64,000 bases of DNA from Actinoplanes auranticolor (GTDB taxonomy: Bacteria > Actinomycetota > Actinomycetes > Mycobacteriales > Micromonosporaceae), in NCBI RefSeq assembly GCF_018332655.1, contig NZ_BOQL01000045.1, positions 1-64,000 on the forward strand, in the 5' to 3' direction. Shown piece after piece: positions 36,431 through 44,689 of the stretch. Every line of letters starts with the position of its first letter. The first letter of the stretch is position 1. The translations under genes and the position numbers were made by a program. The notes under the pieces are model-generated. The model was given only the letters and a program-made list of their open reading frames with translations, had not been told where the DNA came from and ran no database searches.

Positions 36431-37531
36431 CTACAGCCAGGCGCCGGCGCGCATGACCCGTTTGACCGTCAGGTCCGGGGCCAGCACCACCAGGTCGGCT
36501 CGCAGTCCGGCCTCCAGCGCCCCCACCTCGTCGGCCAGGCCCAGCACCCGGGCCGGTGTCGTCGCCGCCATCTCCGCCGCCGCCGGCAGGTCCAGCCCCG
36601 CGCCCACCGCCTGCCGGAAGGCCGCGTCCATGGTCAGCGTGCTGCCCGCGATCGAGCCGTCCCGGGCCAGCCGGGCCACCCGGTCGGCGACCGTCACCTC
36701 CTGGCCGCCCAGTTCGTACCGGCCGTCCGGCATCCCGGCCGCGTCCATCGCGTCCGTGACCAGCGCCGTGCGGTCCGGTCCGGCTGCGTGGGCCGCGAAG
36801 CGCAGCATGCCGTCGTGCAGGTGGATGCCGTCGGCGACCAGTTCGCAGACGATCGAGGGTGAGTCCAGCAGAGCGACGATCGGGCCCGGTTCGCGGTGGT
36901 GGGCCGGGCGCATGCCGTTGCACAGGTGGGTGCCGACGGTCGCGCCGGCCGCGATGCCGGCCAGGGTCTGCTCGTACGTCGCATCGGTGTGTCCCAGCGC
37001 GGCGACCACGCCGTGGCCGGTCAGGAACTCGACGGCGGCCAGGGCGCCGGGCAGTTCGGGGGCGACGGTGACCATGCGCACCGCGCCTTCGCCCAGTTCG
37101 ACCAGGGCGGTCAGTTCCTCCAGCGACGGATCGCGCAGGAAGGCCGGGTTCTGCGCGCCGCAGCGGGTGTGGGACAGGTACGGCCCCTCGTAGTGCACCC
37201 CGGCGATCGTGCCGTCGGCCACCAGCGGCAGGTAGGCCGCCGTGGCGTCGCGCATCAGCTCGTACGGGGAGCTGACCAGGCTGGCCAGCGTCGTCGTGGT
37301 GCCGTGCCGCAGGTGGAAGGCCGCCGCCGCCCGGGCCGCCTCGGCGTCGCCCCGGGTGAACGTGTGTCCGCCGCCGCCGTGGCAGTGCAGGTCCACGAAG
37401 CCCGGGACGATGATGTCGTCGCCCGGGTGGCCTCGTTCCGTGACGTCCAGAATCGTCGGCCCGTCCACTTCGACGGACCCGGGGACCACTGCCCCGGGCC
37501 GGACGACGCGGCCGCTGATCGTTTCCGTCAA
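36431..37531 (-). CDS. nagA: N-acetylglucosamine-6-phosphate deacetylase
   Basis: This 366-residue amidohydrolase removes acetate from GlcNAc-6-phosphate to give GlcN-6-phosphate. Metal and substrate residues are visible in VPGFVDLHCHGGGG, GVHYEGPYLS, ALGHTDAT, THLCNGMRP and the catalytic aspartate in ALVTDAMDAAG. It starts at TTG 37531, which overlaps the TGA of the kinase gene (TTGA); homologues begin near here, and a longer upstream reading in the same frame is antisense-like noise. It is the last gene of the SIS-kinase-nagA operon and acts after the kinase. Confidence 0.95.
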   Translation of the reverse strand: MTETISGRVVRPGAVVPGSVEVDGPTILDVTERGHPGDDIIVPGFVDLHCHGGGGHTFTRGDAEAARAAAAFHLRHGTTTTLASLVSSPYELMRDATAAYLPLVADGTIAGVHYEGPYLSHTRCGAQNPAFLRDPSLEELTALVELGEGAVRMVTVAPELPGALAAVEFLTGHGVVAALGHTDATYEQTLAGIAAGATVGTHLCNGMRPAHHREPGPIVALLDSPSIVCELVADGIHLHDGMLRFAAHAAGPDRTALVTDAMDAAGMPDGRYELGGQEVTVADRVARLARDGSIAGSTLTMDAAFRQAVGAGLDLPAAAEMAATTPARVLGLADEVGALEAGLRADLVVLAPDLTVKRVMRAGAWL

Positions 37532-38454
37532 GAGGGTGCCTCCAGGGTGTCGAGGGCCAGCAGGGCCGCGCCGAGGCAGCCCGCGGTGTCGCCGAGGGCC
37601 GCGCGCACGATCCGCGGCATCCGGTGGAAGGTGATCCGGGCGTCCAGGGCGATCCGCAGCGGGGCGAGCAGTGCCTCGCCGGATTCGGCCAGCCCGCCGC
37701 CGAGCACCACGATCCCGGCGTCGTACAGCGCCTGCGCGGTGAGCAGGCCGTCCGCGAACGCCTCGACCGCCTCGGTCCAGACGGACTTCGCCAGTTCCTC
37801 GCCGGCGGCCGCGCGGGCGACCACGTCGGAGGCGGTGACGCCGGGGACGCCGGAGAGCTCCACGTAGCGCCGGCCGACCGCGGACGCCGAGGCCACCGAT
37901 TCGAGGCAGCCGCGGGCGCCGCAGCCGCACGGGGGGCCGCCCGGGCGCACGATGACGTGGCCCACCTCGCCGGCCGCGCCGTGCGCGCCCGCGAAGGCCT
38001 TGCCGTCGACCACGTGGGCGGCGGCGATGCCGGTGCCGATGGCGATGAAGAGCACGTGCCGCTCCGCGCGGCCCGCGCCGAGGCGGGCCTCGGCCATGCC
38101 GCCGACGCGGACGTCGTGGCCGAGCGCGGCGGGCACCCCCAGGCGGTCCGAGACCAGAGCCCGCAGCGGTACGTCGCGGAAGCCCACGTTGCTGGACCAG
38201 ACGGCGGTGCCGGTCTCCTCGTCGACCACGCCGGGAACCGCGACACCGGCGGCGACCGGGGTCAGCCCGTCCGCGCGGGCCCGGTCGGCCAGGCCGGCCG
38301 CGATGTCGAGGATGTTCGCGGTGACCGCCTCGGGTCCCCGGGCCGCGAGCGTCGGGTGCCGCTCGGCGTGGTGCACCGTGCCGTCCGGGCGCACCAGGGC
38401 GCACTTCATGCCGGTGCCGCCGACATCCAGCGCCACCACGACGTCGTTGCTCAC
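37528..38454 (-). CDS. nagK: ROK-family sugar kinase, probably N-acetylglucosamine kinase
   Basis: This 308-residue cytoplasmic kinase has the ATP-binding ALDVGGTGMKCALV, the catalytic-loop region with GHDVRVGGMAEA and the IGTGIAAAHV motif. The ROK zinc-binding motif CGCGARGCLES and the H-x-x-E of GEVGHVIV are also present. The pairing with nagA and a SIS enzyme points to phosphorylation of free GlcNAc to GlcNAc-6-phosphate. A glucosamine or N-acetylmannosamine kinase is possible, since ROK substrates are hard to tell apart. GAGAGG precedes the GTG, 36 bases after the SIS gene stop. The nagA start overlaps its stop. Confidence 0.88.
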   Translation of the reverse strand: MSNDVVVALDVGGTGMKCALVRPDGTVHHAERHPTLAARGPEAVTANILDIAAGLADRARADGLTPVAAGVAVPGVVDEETGTAVWSSNVGFRDVPLRALVSDRLGVPAALGHDVRVGGMAEARLGAGRAERHVLFIAIGTGIAAAHVVDGKAFAGAHGAAGEVGHVIVRPGGPPCGCGARGCLESVASASAVGRRYVELSGVPGVTASDVVARAAAGEELAKSVWTEAVEAFADGLLTAQALYDAGIVVLGGGLAESGEALLAPLRIALDARITFHRMPRIVRAALGDTAGCLGAALLALDTLEAPS

Positions 38455-38490
38455 GGTGTTACCTCTCGCCGCGCGGGCCGGGGCGGGCGC

Positions 38491-39414
38491 TCACGTGAGG
38501 ACGACCGAGCGGGTCAGGTTGCGCGGGTGGTCGGGGTCGAGTCCCTGGCTGGTGGCGAGCAGCACGGCGACGCGCTGGGCCACGACCAGGTCGGCCATCG
38601 GGTCGAGCGGGGCCCGGCCGCCGCACCAGCTGCCGAGTGCGGCGTAGCCACCGTTGTAGCGGCTGTGCACGAACGCGGCGCCGGTCGCCTCCACGTCGTC
38701 GGCCAGGCCGGTCGGGATCTCGCCGAAGGCCCAGACCACCCGGCCGGGACCGGCGATCGAGATGGGTCCGTGCCGGTAGTCCATCGCCGGGTACGCCTCG
38801 GCCCACCACATCGCGGCCTCGCGGCACTTGAGGGCGGCCTCCTCGGCCAGGCCGATGGTCCAGCCGCGGCCGAGGAAGGTGATCTGCTGGGCCAGCGCGG
38901 GGTGCACCGGCAGCGGCAGGCGGACGGCGACCTCGGCGTCGGCGGCGATCGGCTCGATGTCGACGCCCAGGTGGGCCCGGAGCATCGCCAGGGTGCTGGT
39001 GGCGAACCGGGTCTGCACGACGGAGAGCTCGTCGGCGAAGTCCAGCACCACCGCGTCCCTGGCCACCGCGGCGGCCGGCTCGGCGCCGTCGGCGGTGATC
39101 ACGGTGGTCGGCGTCCGGCCGTCCAGCGCGTCCAGCAGCTCGATGACCTCGGTGGTCGTGCCGGAACGGGTGATCGCGACGACCCGGTCGTAGCTGCGGC
39201 CGAGGGGGAACTCGGAGGCCTGGAAGGCGTCGGTCTCGCCGAGGGCGGACTGCTCCCGCAGGGCGGCGTAGGCCTTCGCCATGAACCAGGAGGTGCCGCA
39301 ACCCACGACCGCGACCCGCTCGCCCTTACCGGGCAGGCCGGGGGAATCGGCGAGTTTGGCGGCCTGCAGCCAGCAGTCGGGCTGGCTGGCGATCTCCACC
39401 TTGACGTGACTCAT
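38491..39414 (-). CDS. SIS-domain sugar-phosphate isomerase/deaminase, NagB-II-like
   Basis: This 307-residue protein consists of two SIS domains like the isomerase half of GlmS. The first has VAVVGCGTSWFMAKA and VVAITRSGTTTEVIE; the second has ITFLGRGWTIGLAEEAALK and YRHGPISIAGPG, including the Glu and His used by GlmS-type deaminases. As first gene of an operon with a GlcNAc kinase and nagA, and with no classical nagB in view, it may be the GlcN-6-phosphate deaminase that feeds fructose-6-phosphate to glycolysis. A galactosamine-type (AgaS) activity is the alternative. AGGGA precedes the ATG, and the gene is divergent from the DeoR regulator. Confidence 0.85.
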   Translation of the reverse strand: MSHVKVEIASQPDCWLQAAKLADSPGLPGKGERVAVVGCGTSWFMAKAYAALREQSALGETDAFQASEFPLGRSYDRVVAITRSGTTTEVIELLDALDGRTPTTVITADGAEPAAAVARDAVVLDFADELSVVQTRFATSTLAMLRAHLGVDIEPIAADAEVAVRLPLPVHPALAQQITFLGRGWTIGLAEEAALKCREAAMWWAEAYPAMDYRHGPISIAGPGRVVWAFGEIPTGLADDVEATGAAFVHSRYNGGYAALGSWCGGRAPLDPMADLVVAQRVAVLLATSQGLDPDHPRNLTRSVVLT

Positions 39415-39539
39415 GGCAGTTTTCCCTACAATCGCCTGCGCAGATGCGCTCGGTTCACCGGTATTTCGAGCGTCATTCTGCGTGGAAGGTCTGCGCATCC
39501 GCAACCACCGGAGCGTGTTCGAGCAGGCACGCTCTTTGC

Positions 39540-39582
39540 TTCGTGAGGTTTCGCGCACTAATGTGCACACTCTTATCACGAA
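39540..39582. promoter_or_regulatory. Candidate DeoR operator between the divergent nag genes
   Basis: The inverted pair TTCGTGA (39540-39546) and TCACGAA (39576-39582) brackets an 8-base palindrome TGTGCACA (39562-39569). They lie between the SIS-kinase-nagA operon and the DeoR gene, where such a repressor is expected to bind. Confidence 0.5.
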
Positions 39583-39602
39583 ACGTGCAGCAGGGAGCTC
39601 GG

Positions 39603-40388
39603 GTGGACCGGTACGCGCGGTGGAATGCCCTGCTCGAGTTACTGGCCGAGAGCGGCCGGGTCAGCGTCGAGGACGCCGCCGGCCGGCTCGAGGTCTCGCA
39701 GGCCACCATCCGTCGCGACTTCGACCAGCTCGCGCAGCAGCAGATGATCACCCGGACCCGGGGCGGCGCGGTCGCCAACGGCGTCTCCTACGACCTGCCG
39801 CTGCGCTACAAGAGCGCCAAGCACTCGGCCGAGAAGCAGCGCATCGGCGAGGCGGCGGCCAACCTGGTGGTGCCGGGCACCGTGGTCGGGCTCAACGGCG
39901 GCACCACGATGACCGAGGTGGCCCGGGCCCTGGCGGTCCGCCCCGACCTCAACACCAGCGGGGACGGCGCCCAGCTGACCGTGGTCACCAACGCGCTGAA
40001 CATCGCCAACGAGCTGCTGGTCCGCTCCCGGATGAAGATCGTCGTGGCCGGTGGCGTGGTCCGCCCGCAGTCCTTCGAGCTGGTCGGCCCGCTGGGCGGG
40101 GCGCTGCTCAAGGAGGTCACGCTGGACATCGTGCTGCTCGGGGTGGACGCGCTCGACGTCGAGCTCGGCGCGGCGGCGCACCACGAGGGCGAGGCGGCGA
40201 TGAACAGCCTGATGGTGGCCCGGGCCAAGCGGGTCGTGGTGATCGCCGACTCGTCCAAGCTCGGCGGCCACGCCTTCGCCCGGATCTGCCCGATCAGCAA
40301 GGTCGAGACGCTGGTCACCGACTCCGGGGCGCCGGAGGAACTGCTGGCCGGCTTCCGCGACGCGGGCGTCCAGGTCGTCTGCGCTTGA
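39603..40388 (+). CDS. DeoR/GlpR-family transcriptional regulator
   Basis: This 261-residue regulator has an N-terminal DeoR helix-turn-helix (about 1-60, RVSVEDAAGRLEVSQATIRRDF). The C-terminal sugar-phosphate sensor domain belongs to the isomerase-like fold, with VVGLNGGTTMTEVARAL and VVIADSSKLGGHAF. DeoR proteins usually repress sugar catabolic genes until a sugar phosphate binds. Its divergent position points to the amino-sugar operon, with a GlcNAc/GlcN phosphate as the likely effector. GTG 39603 is preceded by AGGGAG at a good distance; the in-frame start 45 bases upstream would run through the candidate operator. Confidence 0.9.
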   Translation: MDRYARWNALLELLAESGRVSVEDAAGRLEVSQATIRRDFDQLAQQQMITRTRGGAVANGVSYDLPLRYKSAKHSAEKQRIGEAAANLVVPGTVVGLNGGTTMTEVARALAVRPDLNTSGDGAQLTVVTNALNIANELLVRSRMKIVVAGGVVRPQSFELVGPLGGALLKEVTLDIVLLGVDALDVELGAAAHHEGEAAMNSLMVARAKRVVVIADSSKLGGHAFARICPISKVETLVTDSGAPEELLAGFRDAGVQVVCA

Positions 40389-40446
40389 GCTCACCCGCTG
40401 CGGAAAACCCATGCGAATTCCTTGCCCGAGCCCGCCGCTGCTCCTG

Positions 40447-41052
40447 CTACTCGCCGATCTCGCTGACCTCGGCGAACGGTTTGTTGACGTTCCAGGCCAC
40501 ATGGATGATGAAGCTGTGGTTGACCTCGTTGAAGTAGACCGCGAGGTTGTCCGGGCTGTTCTGCACCGTCGCCACCGAGTAGCCGTCGCTGGGCGTCGCG
40601 GTGACCACCTTGACGTTGTCCTCGGTCACCCGGATCACCGCCGAGCCGCCCTCGACCCGGAACGAGCGCACGTACGACTTGCTGCCGTCGCCGTCCGTGG
40701 TCACCGTCCAGCCGTCCTCGGTCGTGGTGGTGCTCTCGGCCGGGGTGGTGGTGGTCGTCGTCCGCGACGGGGACGGGGTGGCCGAGGTGCGGGCCGGCTC
40801 TGAGGTCGGCTTCCGCGTCCGGGTGGTCGTGGCGCTGGGCTCCGGCTCGGGCTGCGCGGTGGGGGACGTGCTGGGCGGCGGCAGCGGCGAGGGCCCGGCC
40901 TGGCCGGAGTCGCGCAACTGGTCCACCGAGACGAGCGCGCTCTCGTCCGGCGTCGCGGTGCGCAGCACGGGCAGCATGGCCACCGAGGCCAGCGCCACGC
41001 TGGTGACGGTCGCGGCACACCAGCCGAGCACGGGAGCCAGGGGAGATCGCAC
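40447..41052 (-). CDS. Membrane-anchored Thr/Pro-linker protein, unknown function
   Basis: The 201-residue protein has an N-terminal membrane helix (VLGWCAATVTSVALASVAML), a long Ser/Thr/Pro-rich linker (about 45-115) with a TTTTTT run, and a compact C-terminal domain of about 85 residues. That domain (SYVRSFRVEGGSAVIRVTEDN to NEVNHSFIIHVAWN) is beta-rich and probably extracellular. The layout resembles anti-sigma-like or wall-facing sensor proteins, but no family is recognised. It is divergent from the response regulator with 35 bases between starts, so it may be a target or partner of the two-component system. Confidence 0.7.
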   Translation of the reverse strand: MRSPLAPVLGWCAATVTSVALASVAMLPVLRTATPDESALVSVDQLRDSGQAGPSPLPPPSTSPTAQPEPEPSATTTRTRKPTSEPARTSATPSPSRTTTTTTPAESTTTTEDGWTVTTDGDGSKSYVRSFRVEGGSAVIRVTEDNVKVVTATPSDGYSVATVQNSPDNLAVYFNEVNHSFIIHVAWNVNKPFAEVSEIGE

Positions 41053-41087
41053 GAGACCATGATCCCACTTGGTTCTAGGGTGTCGCC

Positions 41088-41774
41088 ATGGCGCTGATTC
41101 TGCTGGTCGAGGACGATCGGAACATCACGGCCGCCCTGACCCGGGCGTTGTCCGACGCGGGGCACGTGGTCCGGCCGGTCGGTCAGGCGACGGAGGCGCT
41201 CAGGATCCTCACCGCGGAACGGCCCGATCTGGTCATCCTCGACCTGGGCCTGCCCGACATCGACGGCACGGACGCCCTGCGGATGATGCGGCAGGTCTCC
41301 GAGGTGCCGGTCATCGTGGCCACCGCGCGGCGGGCCGAGGCCGACATCATCACGCTGCTCAGCGCCGGCGCCGACGACTACGTGACCAAGCCGTTCTCCG
41401 GCGGGCACATCCTGGCGCGGATCGAGGCGGTGCTGCGGCGTACCCGGGCGGCGGCCGACACCACGCCCAACACCATCACCGTGGGTGAGCTGGTGATCAG
41501 TCCCCGGCAGCGCCGGGCGTCGCTGCACGGCAAGCCGCTGCAGCTGACCCGCCGCGAGTTCGACGTGCTCACCTATCTGGCCGAGCGGGTCGGGCAGGTG
41601 GTCAGCCGGCGCGAGTTGCTGACCGAGGTGTGGAACCAGTCCCGGATCGGCGAGGAGCAGACCATCGACGTGCACATCTCCTGGCTGCGCCGCAAACTCG
41701 GCGAGACGGCGGCCGCCCCGCGATTCCTGCACACCGTGCGCGGAGTCGGAGTGATGATGGTCGATCCGCAGTGA
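41088..41774 (+). CDS. OmpR-family response regulator
   Basis: The 228 residues form a receiver domain with the acidic pair LLVEDDRN, phospho-acceptor Asp in LVILDLGLPDIDG and Lys in DDYVTKPFSG. A winged-helix DNA-binding domain follows (LTRREFDVLTYLAER, TIDVHISWLRRKLGE). It is coupled to its sensor kinase by a GTGA overlap. TAGGGT (41076-41081) lies 6 bases before the ATG with no ribosome site, so the transcript is probably leaderless. The LPMO gene begins 90 bases after the kinase, so it is a plausible target. Confidence 0.95.
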   Translation: MALILLVEDDRNITAALTRALSDAGHVVRPVGQATEALRILTAERPDLVILDLGLPDIDGTDALRMMRQVSEVPVIVATARRAEADIITLLSAGADDYVTKPFSGGHILARIEAVLRRTRAAADTTPNTITVGELVISPRQRRASLHGKPLQLTRREFDVLTYLAERVGQVVSRRELLTEVWNQSRIGEEQTIDVHISWLRRKLGETAAAPRFLHTVRGVGVMMVDPQ

Positions 41775-43102
41775 GGTGGGAACTGAACCGGCTGGCGCTG
41801 GCCATCACGTCGATGGTGGCGCTGTCGTTCCTGGTGCCGCTCACCTTCGCGACCCGGCAGATCGCCCACGACCGGGCCATCGGCGACGCCCGCCAGCAGG
41901 CCGCGGCCATGGTCGCCGCGCTCGCCGTGGACGCCGATCCCAAGCTGCTGACCAGCGCCGTCGCCAGCACGGTGGCCGGCAGCGCCGGCCGGCTCGCGGT
42001 GCACCTCCCCGGCATCGCGCCGGTCGGGGCCACCCACGTGACCGGCGCTGACGTCGCCTCGGCGACCTCCTACCGGCGGCCGGTGACCGCCCCCGCGGCC
42101 GGCGGGGTCGCCTACCTGCAGCCCAGCGTGCTCAGCGACGGCCGGGCGGTGGTCATCGAGGTCTACGTGCCCGAGGCGGAGATGAGTCGCGGGGTGTGGC
42201 CGGCCTGGTTCGCGCTCGGTGGCCTGGCCATCGTCCTGGTGGCCGGCTCGGTGCTGGTGGCCGACCGGCTCGGCAGCCGGCTGGTGCGCGCGACCCGGGA
42301 CCTGGCCGGCTCCAGCCGCCGCCTCGGCGCGGGGGAGCTCACCGCCCGGGTCACCCCGTCCGGGCCCCCGGAGCTGCGGGACGCCGCCGCGGCCTTCAAC
42401 ACGATGGCCGGCGACCTGCGCCGGCTGCTGGACGCGGAACGTGAGCTCGCGGCCGACCTGTCGCACCGGCTGCGGACACCGCTGACCGCGTTGCGGCTGG
42501 ACGCCGAGACGATGCCGCCCGGGCTGATCGCGGACCGGATGCGCCAGGCGTGCGACATGCTCGACGAGGAGCTCGAGGCGATCATCGCGGGGGCGCGGCT
42601 CGGCGTCGAGGCCCGGGGCGCGCAGCAGTCCGACCTGGTCGAGGTGCTGGCCGAGCGGCTGGCCTTCTGGTCGGCGCTGGCCGAGGACCAGGCGCGGCCC
42701 TGGCAGGTGGTGGGTGGTGACCACCCCGTACCGGTGCCGCTGCCGCGCAGTGAGCTGATCCTGGCCGTCGACGCCCTGCTCGGCAACGTCTTCGCGCACA
42801 CGCCGGAGGGGGTGGCCTTCCGGGTCACCGTGTCCGAGGCGGGCGTGGTCGTGGACGACGCCGGGCCGGGGATCAGCGATCCGGCCGCCGCGGTGCGCCG
42901 CGGGGTCAGCGGGGCCGGCTCGTCCGGGCTGGGTCTGGACATCGTGCGCCGGGTCGCCGAGGCGGCCGGTGGGCGGCTGGTGATCGAGCGCGGTCCGCTG
43001 GGTGGGGCGCGGATCGCGATGCTGCTGCCCGTACCGGAAGGGGAGCGGGCCGTGGTCGCCCCGCGCCCGGCGGGTCGTCGCCGGCGCGGCACCGCTTCAT
43101 GA
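41771..43102 (+). CDS. Membrane sensor histidine kinase
   Basis: This 443-residue kinase has two membrane helices (about 8-28 and 140-162) enclosing a roughly 110-residue extracytoplasmic sensor. HAMP (about 163-215) and a dimerisation domain with the phospho-acceptor His in DLSHRLRTPLTALRL follow. The catalytic domain has the N box ALLGNVFAHTPEG, G1 VDDAGPGIS and G2 SGLGLDIVRRV. The GTG 41771 overlaps the response regulator stop. The signal is unknown, and the sensor shows no obvious Cys/His/Met metal cluster. Its position next to the LPMO-DUF305 pair suggests polysaccharide or envelope sensing as an inference only. Confidence 0.93.
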   Translation: MRWELNRLALAITSMVALSFLVPLTFATRQIAHDRAIGDARQQAAAMVAALAVDADPKLLTSAVASTVAGSAGRLAVHLPGIAPVGATHVTGADVASATSYRRPVTAPAAGGVAYLQPSVLSDGRAVVIEVYVPEAEMSRGVWPAWFALGGLAIVLVAGSVLVADRLGSRLVRATRDLAGSSRRLGAGELTARVTPSGPPELRDAAAAFNTMAGDLRRLLDAERELAADLSHRLRTPLTALRLDAETMPPGLIADRMRQACDMLDEELEAIIAGARLGVEARGAQQSDLVEVLAERLAFWSALAEDQARPWQVVGGDHPVPVPLPRSELILAVDALLGNVFAHTPEGVAFRVTVSEAGVVVDDAGPGISDPAAAVRRGVSGAGSSGLGLDIVRRVAEAAGGRLVIERGPLGGARIAMLLPVPEGERAVVAPRPAGRRRRGTAS

Positions 43103-43113
43103 TTGTTTCCGAT

Positions 43114-43141
43114 GCCTTTAAGGCTTCTTTATGGAAAGCCT
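43114..43141. promoter_or_regulatory. AT-richer inverted repeats before the LPMO gene
   Basis: GCCTTTAAGGC (43114-43124) overlaps a second repeat, AGGCTT (43121-43126) with AAGCCT (43136-43141), 9 bases apart. They lie 52-79 bases before the LPMO ATG in a locally AT-rich stretch. This is a candidate regulator site; a short terminator for the kinase gene is less likely. Confidence 0.4.
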
Positions 43142-43192
43142 CGTTACGTTTCCCGCTGTCCGCACCGCTCGACACGTTGGGAGACCAAGACG

Positions 43193-43999
43193 ATGCGCAG
43201 GTCCATCGCTTATCCGCTGGTGGCACTCGGAGCCCTCGGCTCGACACTGGTCGGTGCCGCGCCCGCCCTCGCGCACGGCTACGTCTCCGCCCCGCCGAGC
43301 CGGCAGGCCCTGTGCGCGTCCGGCGCGGTCGCCAACTGCGGGCAGATCCAGTTCGAGCCGCAGAGCGTCGAGGGTCCCAAGGGGCTCCGCTCGTGTGACG
43401 GCGGCGTGGCCGGCTTCTCGGTGCTGTCCGACGAGAGCCGCAACTGGCCGGCCAAGGCGGTCGGCTCCACGGTCACCTTCACCTGGGTGATGACGGCCCG
43501 CCACCGCACCAGCAACTGGGAGTACTTCATCGGCGACAAGAAGGTCGCCACGGTCGACGGCGGCAACGCCCAGCCGGATGCGGTAGTCACCCACAACATC
43601 GACCTGAGCGCGTTCCCGGGCAAGCAGAAGGTGCTCGCGGTCTGGAACATCGGTGACACGGTGAACGCGTTCTACAGCTGCATCGACCTCAACGTGGGCG
43701 GCAGCAGCGGCGGCTCCGGCGGTACGACGCCCACCACCGCACCGACGACGAAGGCGCCCACGACGGCACCGACGACGAGCGCGCCGACCACCGCGCCGAC
43801 GACCACCGCCCCGACCCGCACCTCGGCCCCGGCCGTACCGATCGGCGAGAGCGGTGCCGCGTGGGCGCCGGGCGTCGCGTACCGGACCGGCGACAAGGTG
43901 ACCTACGAGGGCAAGACCTACCAGTGCCGCCAGTCGCACTCGGCCATCCGCAGCTGGGAGCCGTCGATCTACACCCTCGCCCTCTGGCTGCCGCTGTGA
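43193..43999 (+). CDS. Secreted AA10 lytic polysaccharide monooxygenase with CBM5/12
   Basis: This copper enzyme oxidatively cleaves crystalline polysaccharide outside the cell. The 268 residues start with a signal peptide cut at ALA-HGYV, leaving His28 as the new N-terminus. His28 and His104 (TARHRTSNWEYFI) form the copper histidine brace, and NAFYSCIDLN supplies the conserved aromatic. A Thr/Pro linker (about 170-222) leads to a CBM5/12 with GDKVTYEGKTYQC and a Trp-Pro end, which favours chitin as substrate. GGGAG lies 9 bases before the ATG. The stop overlaps the DUF305 lipoprotein start (GTGA). Confidence 0.93.
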   Translation: MRRSIAYPLVALGALGSTLVGAAPALAHGYVSAPPSRQALCASGAVANCGQIQFEPQSVEGPKGLRSCDGGVAGFSVLSDESRNWPAKAVGSTVTFTWVMTARHRTSNWEYFIGDKKVATVDGGNAQPDAVVTHNIDLSAFPGKQKVLAVWNIGDTVNAFYSCIDLNVGGSSGGSGGTTPTTAPTTKAPTTAPTTSAPTTAPTTTAPTRTSAPAVPIGESGAAWAPGVAYRTGDKVTYEGKTYQCRQSHSAIRSWEPSIYTLALWLPL

Positions 44000-44583
44000 A
44001 GTACCGCTACGCGACAGTCCTGATGGCAGGCGCCCTGCTGCTCGGCGCCTGCGGCACGGCCAAGGAAGCGCCGGTGACCGAGGTCGCGGCGGCCCAGGCG
44101 GCGGTGCAGGCCGAGGGCGGCCACAACGACACCGACGTGATGTACCTGCAGATGATGGTGGCCCACCACGAGCAGGGCCTGGAGATGGTCCGCCTCGCCG
44201 AGGAGCGCGCCGGGCGGCCCGAGATCCGTACCCTGGCCAAGGCCATCGACGTCACCCAGGCCGACGAGGTCGAGCTGATGACCGGCTGGCTGAAGCAGTG
44301 GTCGGCCCCGACCGAGGTGGACCACGCCCCGAGCGCCCACGCCGACCACGGCGGCCTCCCGGCGACCGGGGACGAGGAGATCGCGGCTCTGAAGAAGGCG
44401 AAGGGCGCGGCGTTCGAGACGGCGTTCCTGAACCTGTTCGTCGCCCACCAGCACAACGCGGTGGAGATGGCCCAGCTGGTGACGACCAAGGGCAGCAACG
44501 CCGAGACCAGGGCCTTCGCGGACCGGGTCAAGGCGTCGCGGGCCGACCAGATCAAGCAGATGCTCCAGCTCATGAACGGCTGA
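43996..44583 (+). CDS. DUF305 lipoprotein, candidate copper-binding partner of the LPMO
   Basis: The 195-residue protein has a lipoprotein signal ending in LLLGAC, so it is anchored at the outer membrane face. The mature part is the four-helix DUF305 domain with its His/Met-rich motifs: DVMYLQMMVAHHEQGLEMV and LFVAHQHNAVEMAQLV. The loop VDHAPSAHADHGG adds more histidines. Some DUF305 proteins, such as cyanobacterial CopM, bind copper. The GTG start overlaps the stop of the copper-dependent LPMO, so the two are translationally coupled. Supplying copper to the LPMO is the attractive inference. A perfectly placed hairpin terminator follows, so the pair ends the transcript. Confidence 0.88.
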   Translation: MKYRYATVLMAGALLLGACGTAKEAPVTEVAAAQAAVQAEGGHNDTDVMYLQMMVAHHEQGLEMVRLAEERAGRPEIRTLAKAIDVTQADEVELMTGWLKQWSAPTEVDHAPSAHADHGGLPATGDEEIAALKKAKGAAFETAFLNLFVAHQHNAVEMAQLVTTKGSNAETRAFADRVKASRADQIKQMLQLMNG

Positions 44584-44598
44584 AGCACCCCGCGGACC

Positions 44599-44632
44599 GG
44601 CGGCGGCTCACCTGGCGGGGTGGGCCGCCGCC
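44599..44632 (+). terminator. Hairpin terminator after the LPMO-DUF305 pair
   Basis: A 14-base stem (44599-44612 with 44619-44632) has one T-G wobble and a 6-base loop, and begins 16 bases after the DUF305 stop. Confidence 0.8.
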
Positions 44633-44689
44633 AATGCATTCACCACTCCTGGTCTGCGCCTCGGACGGTCCGGCCGAGCGGTACGCAGC

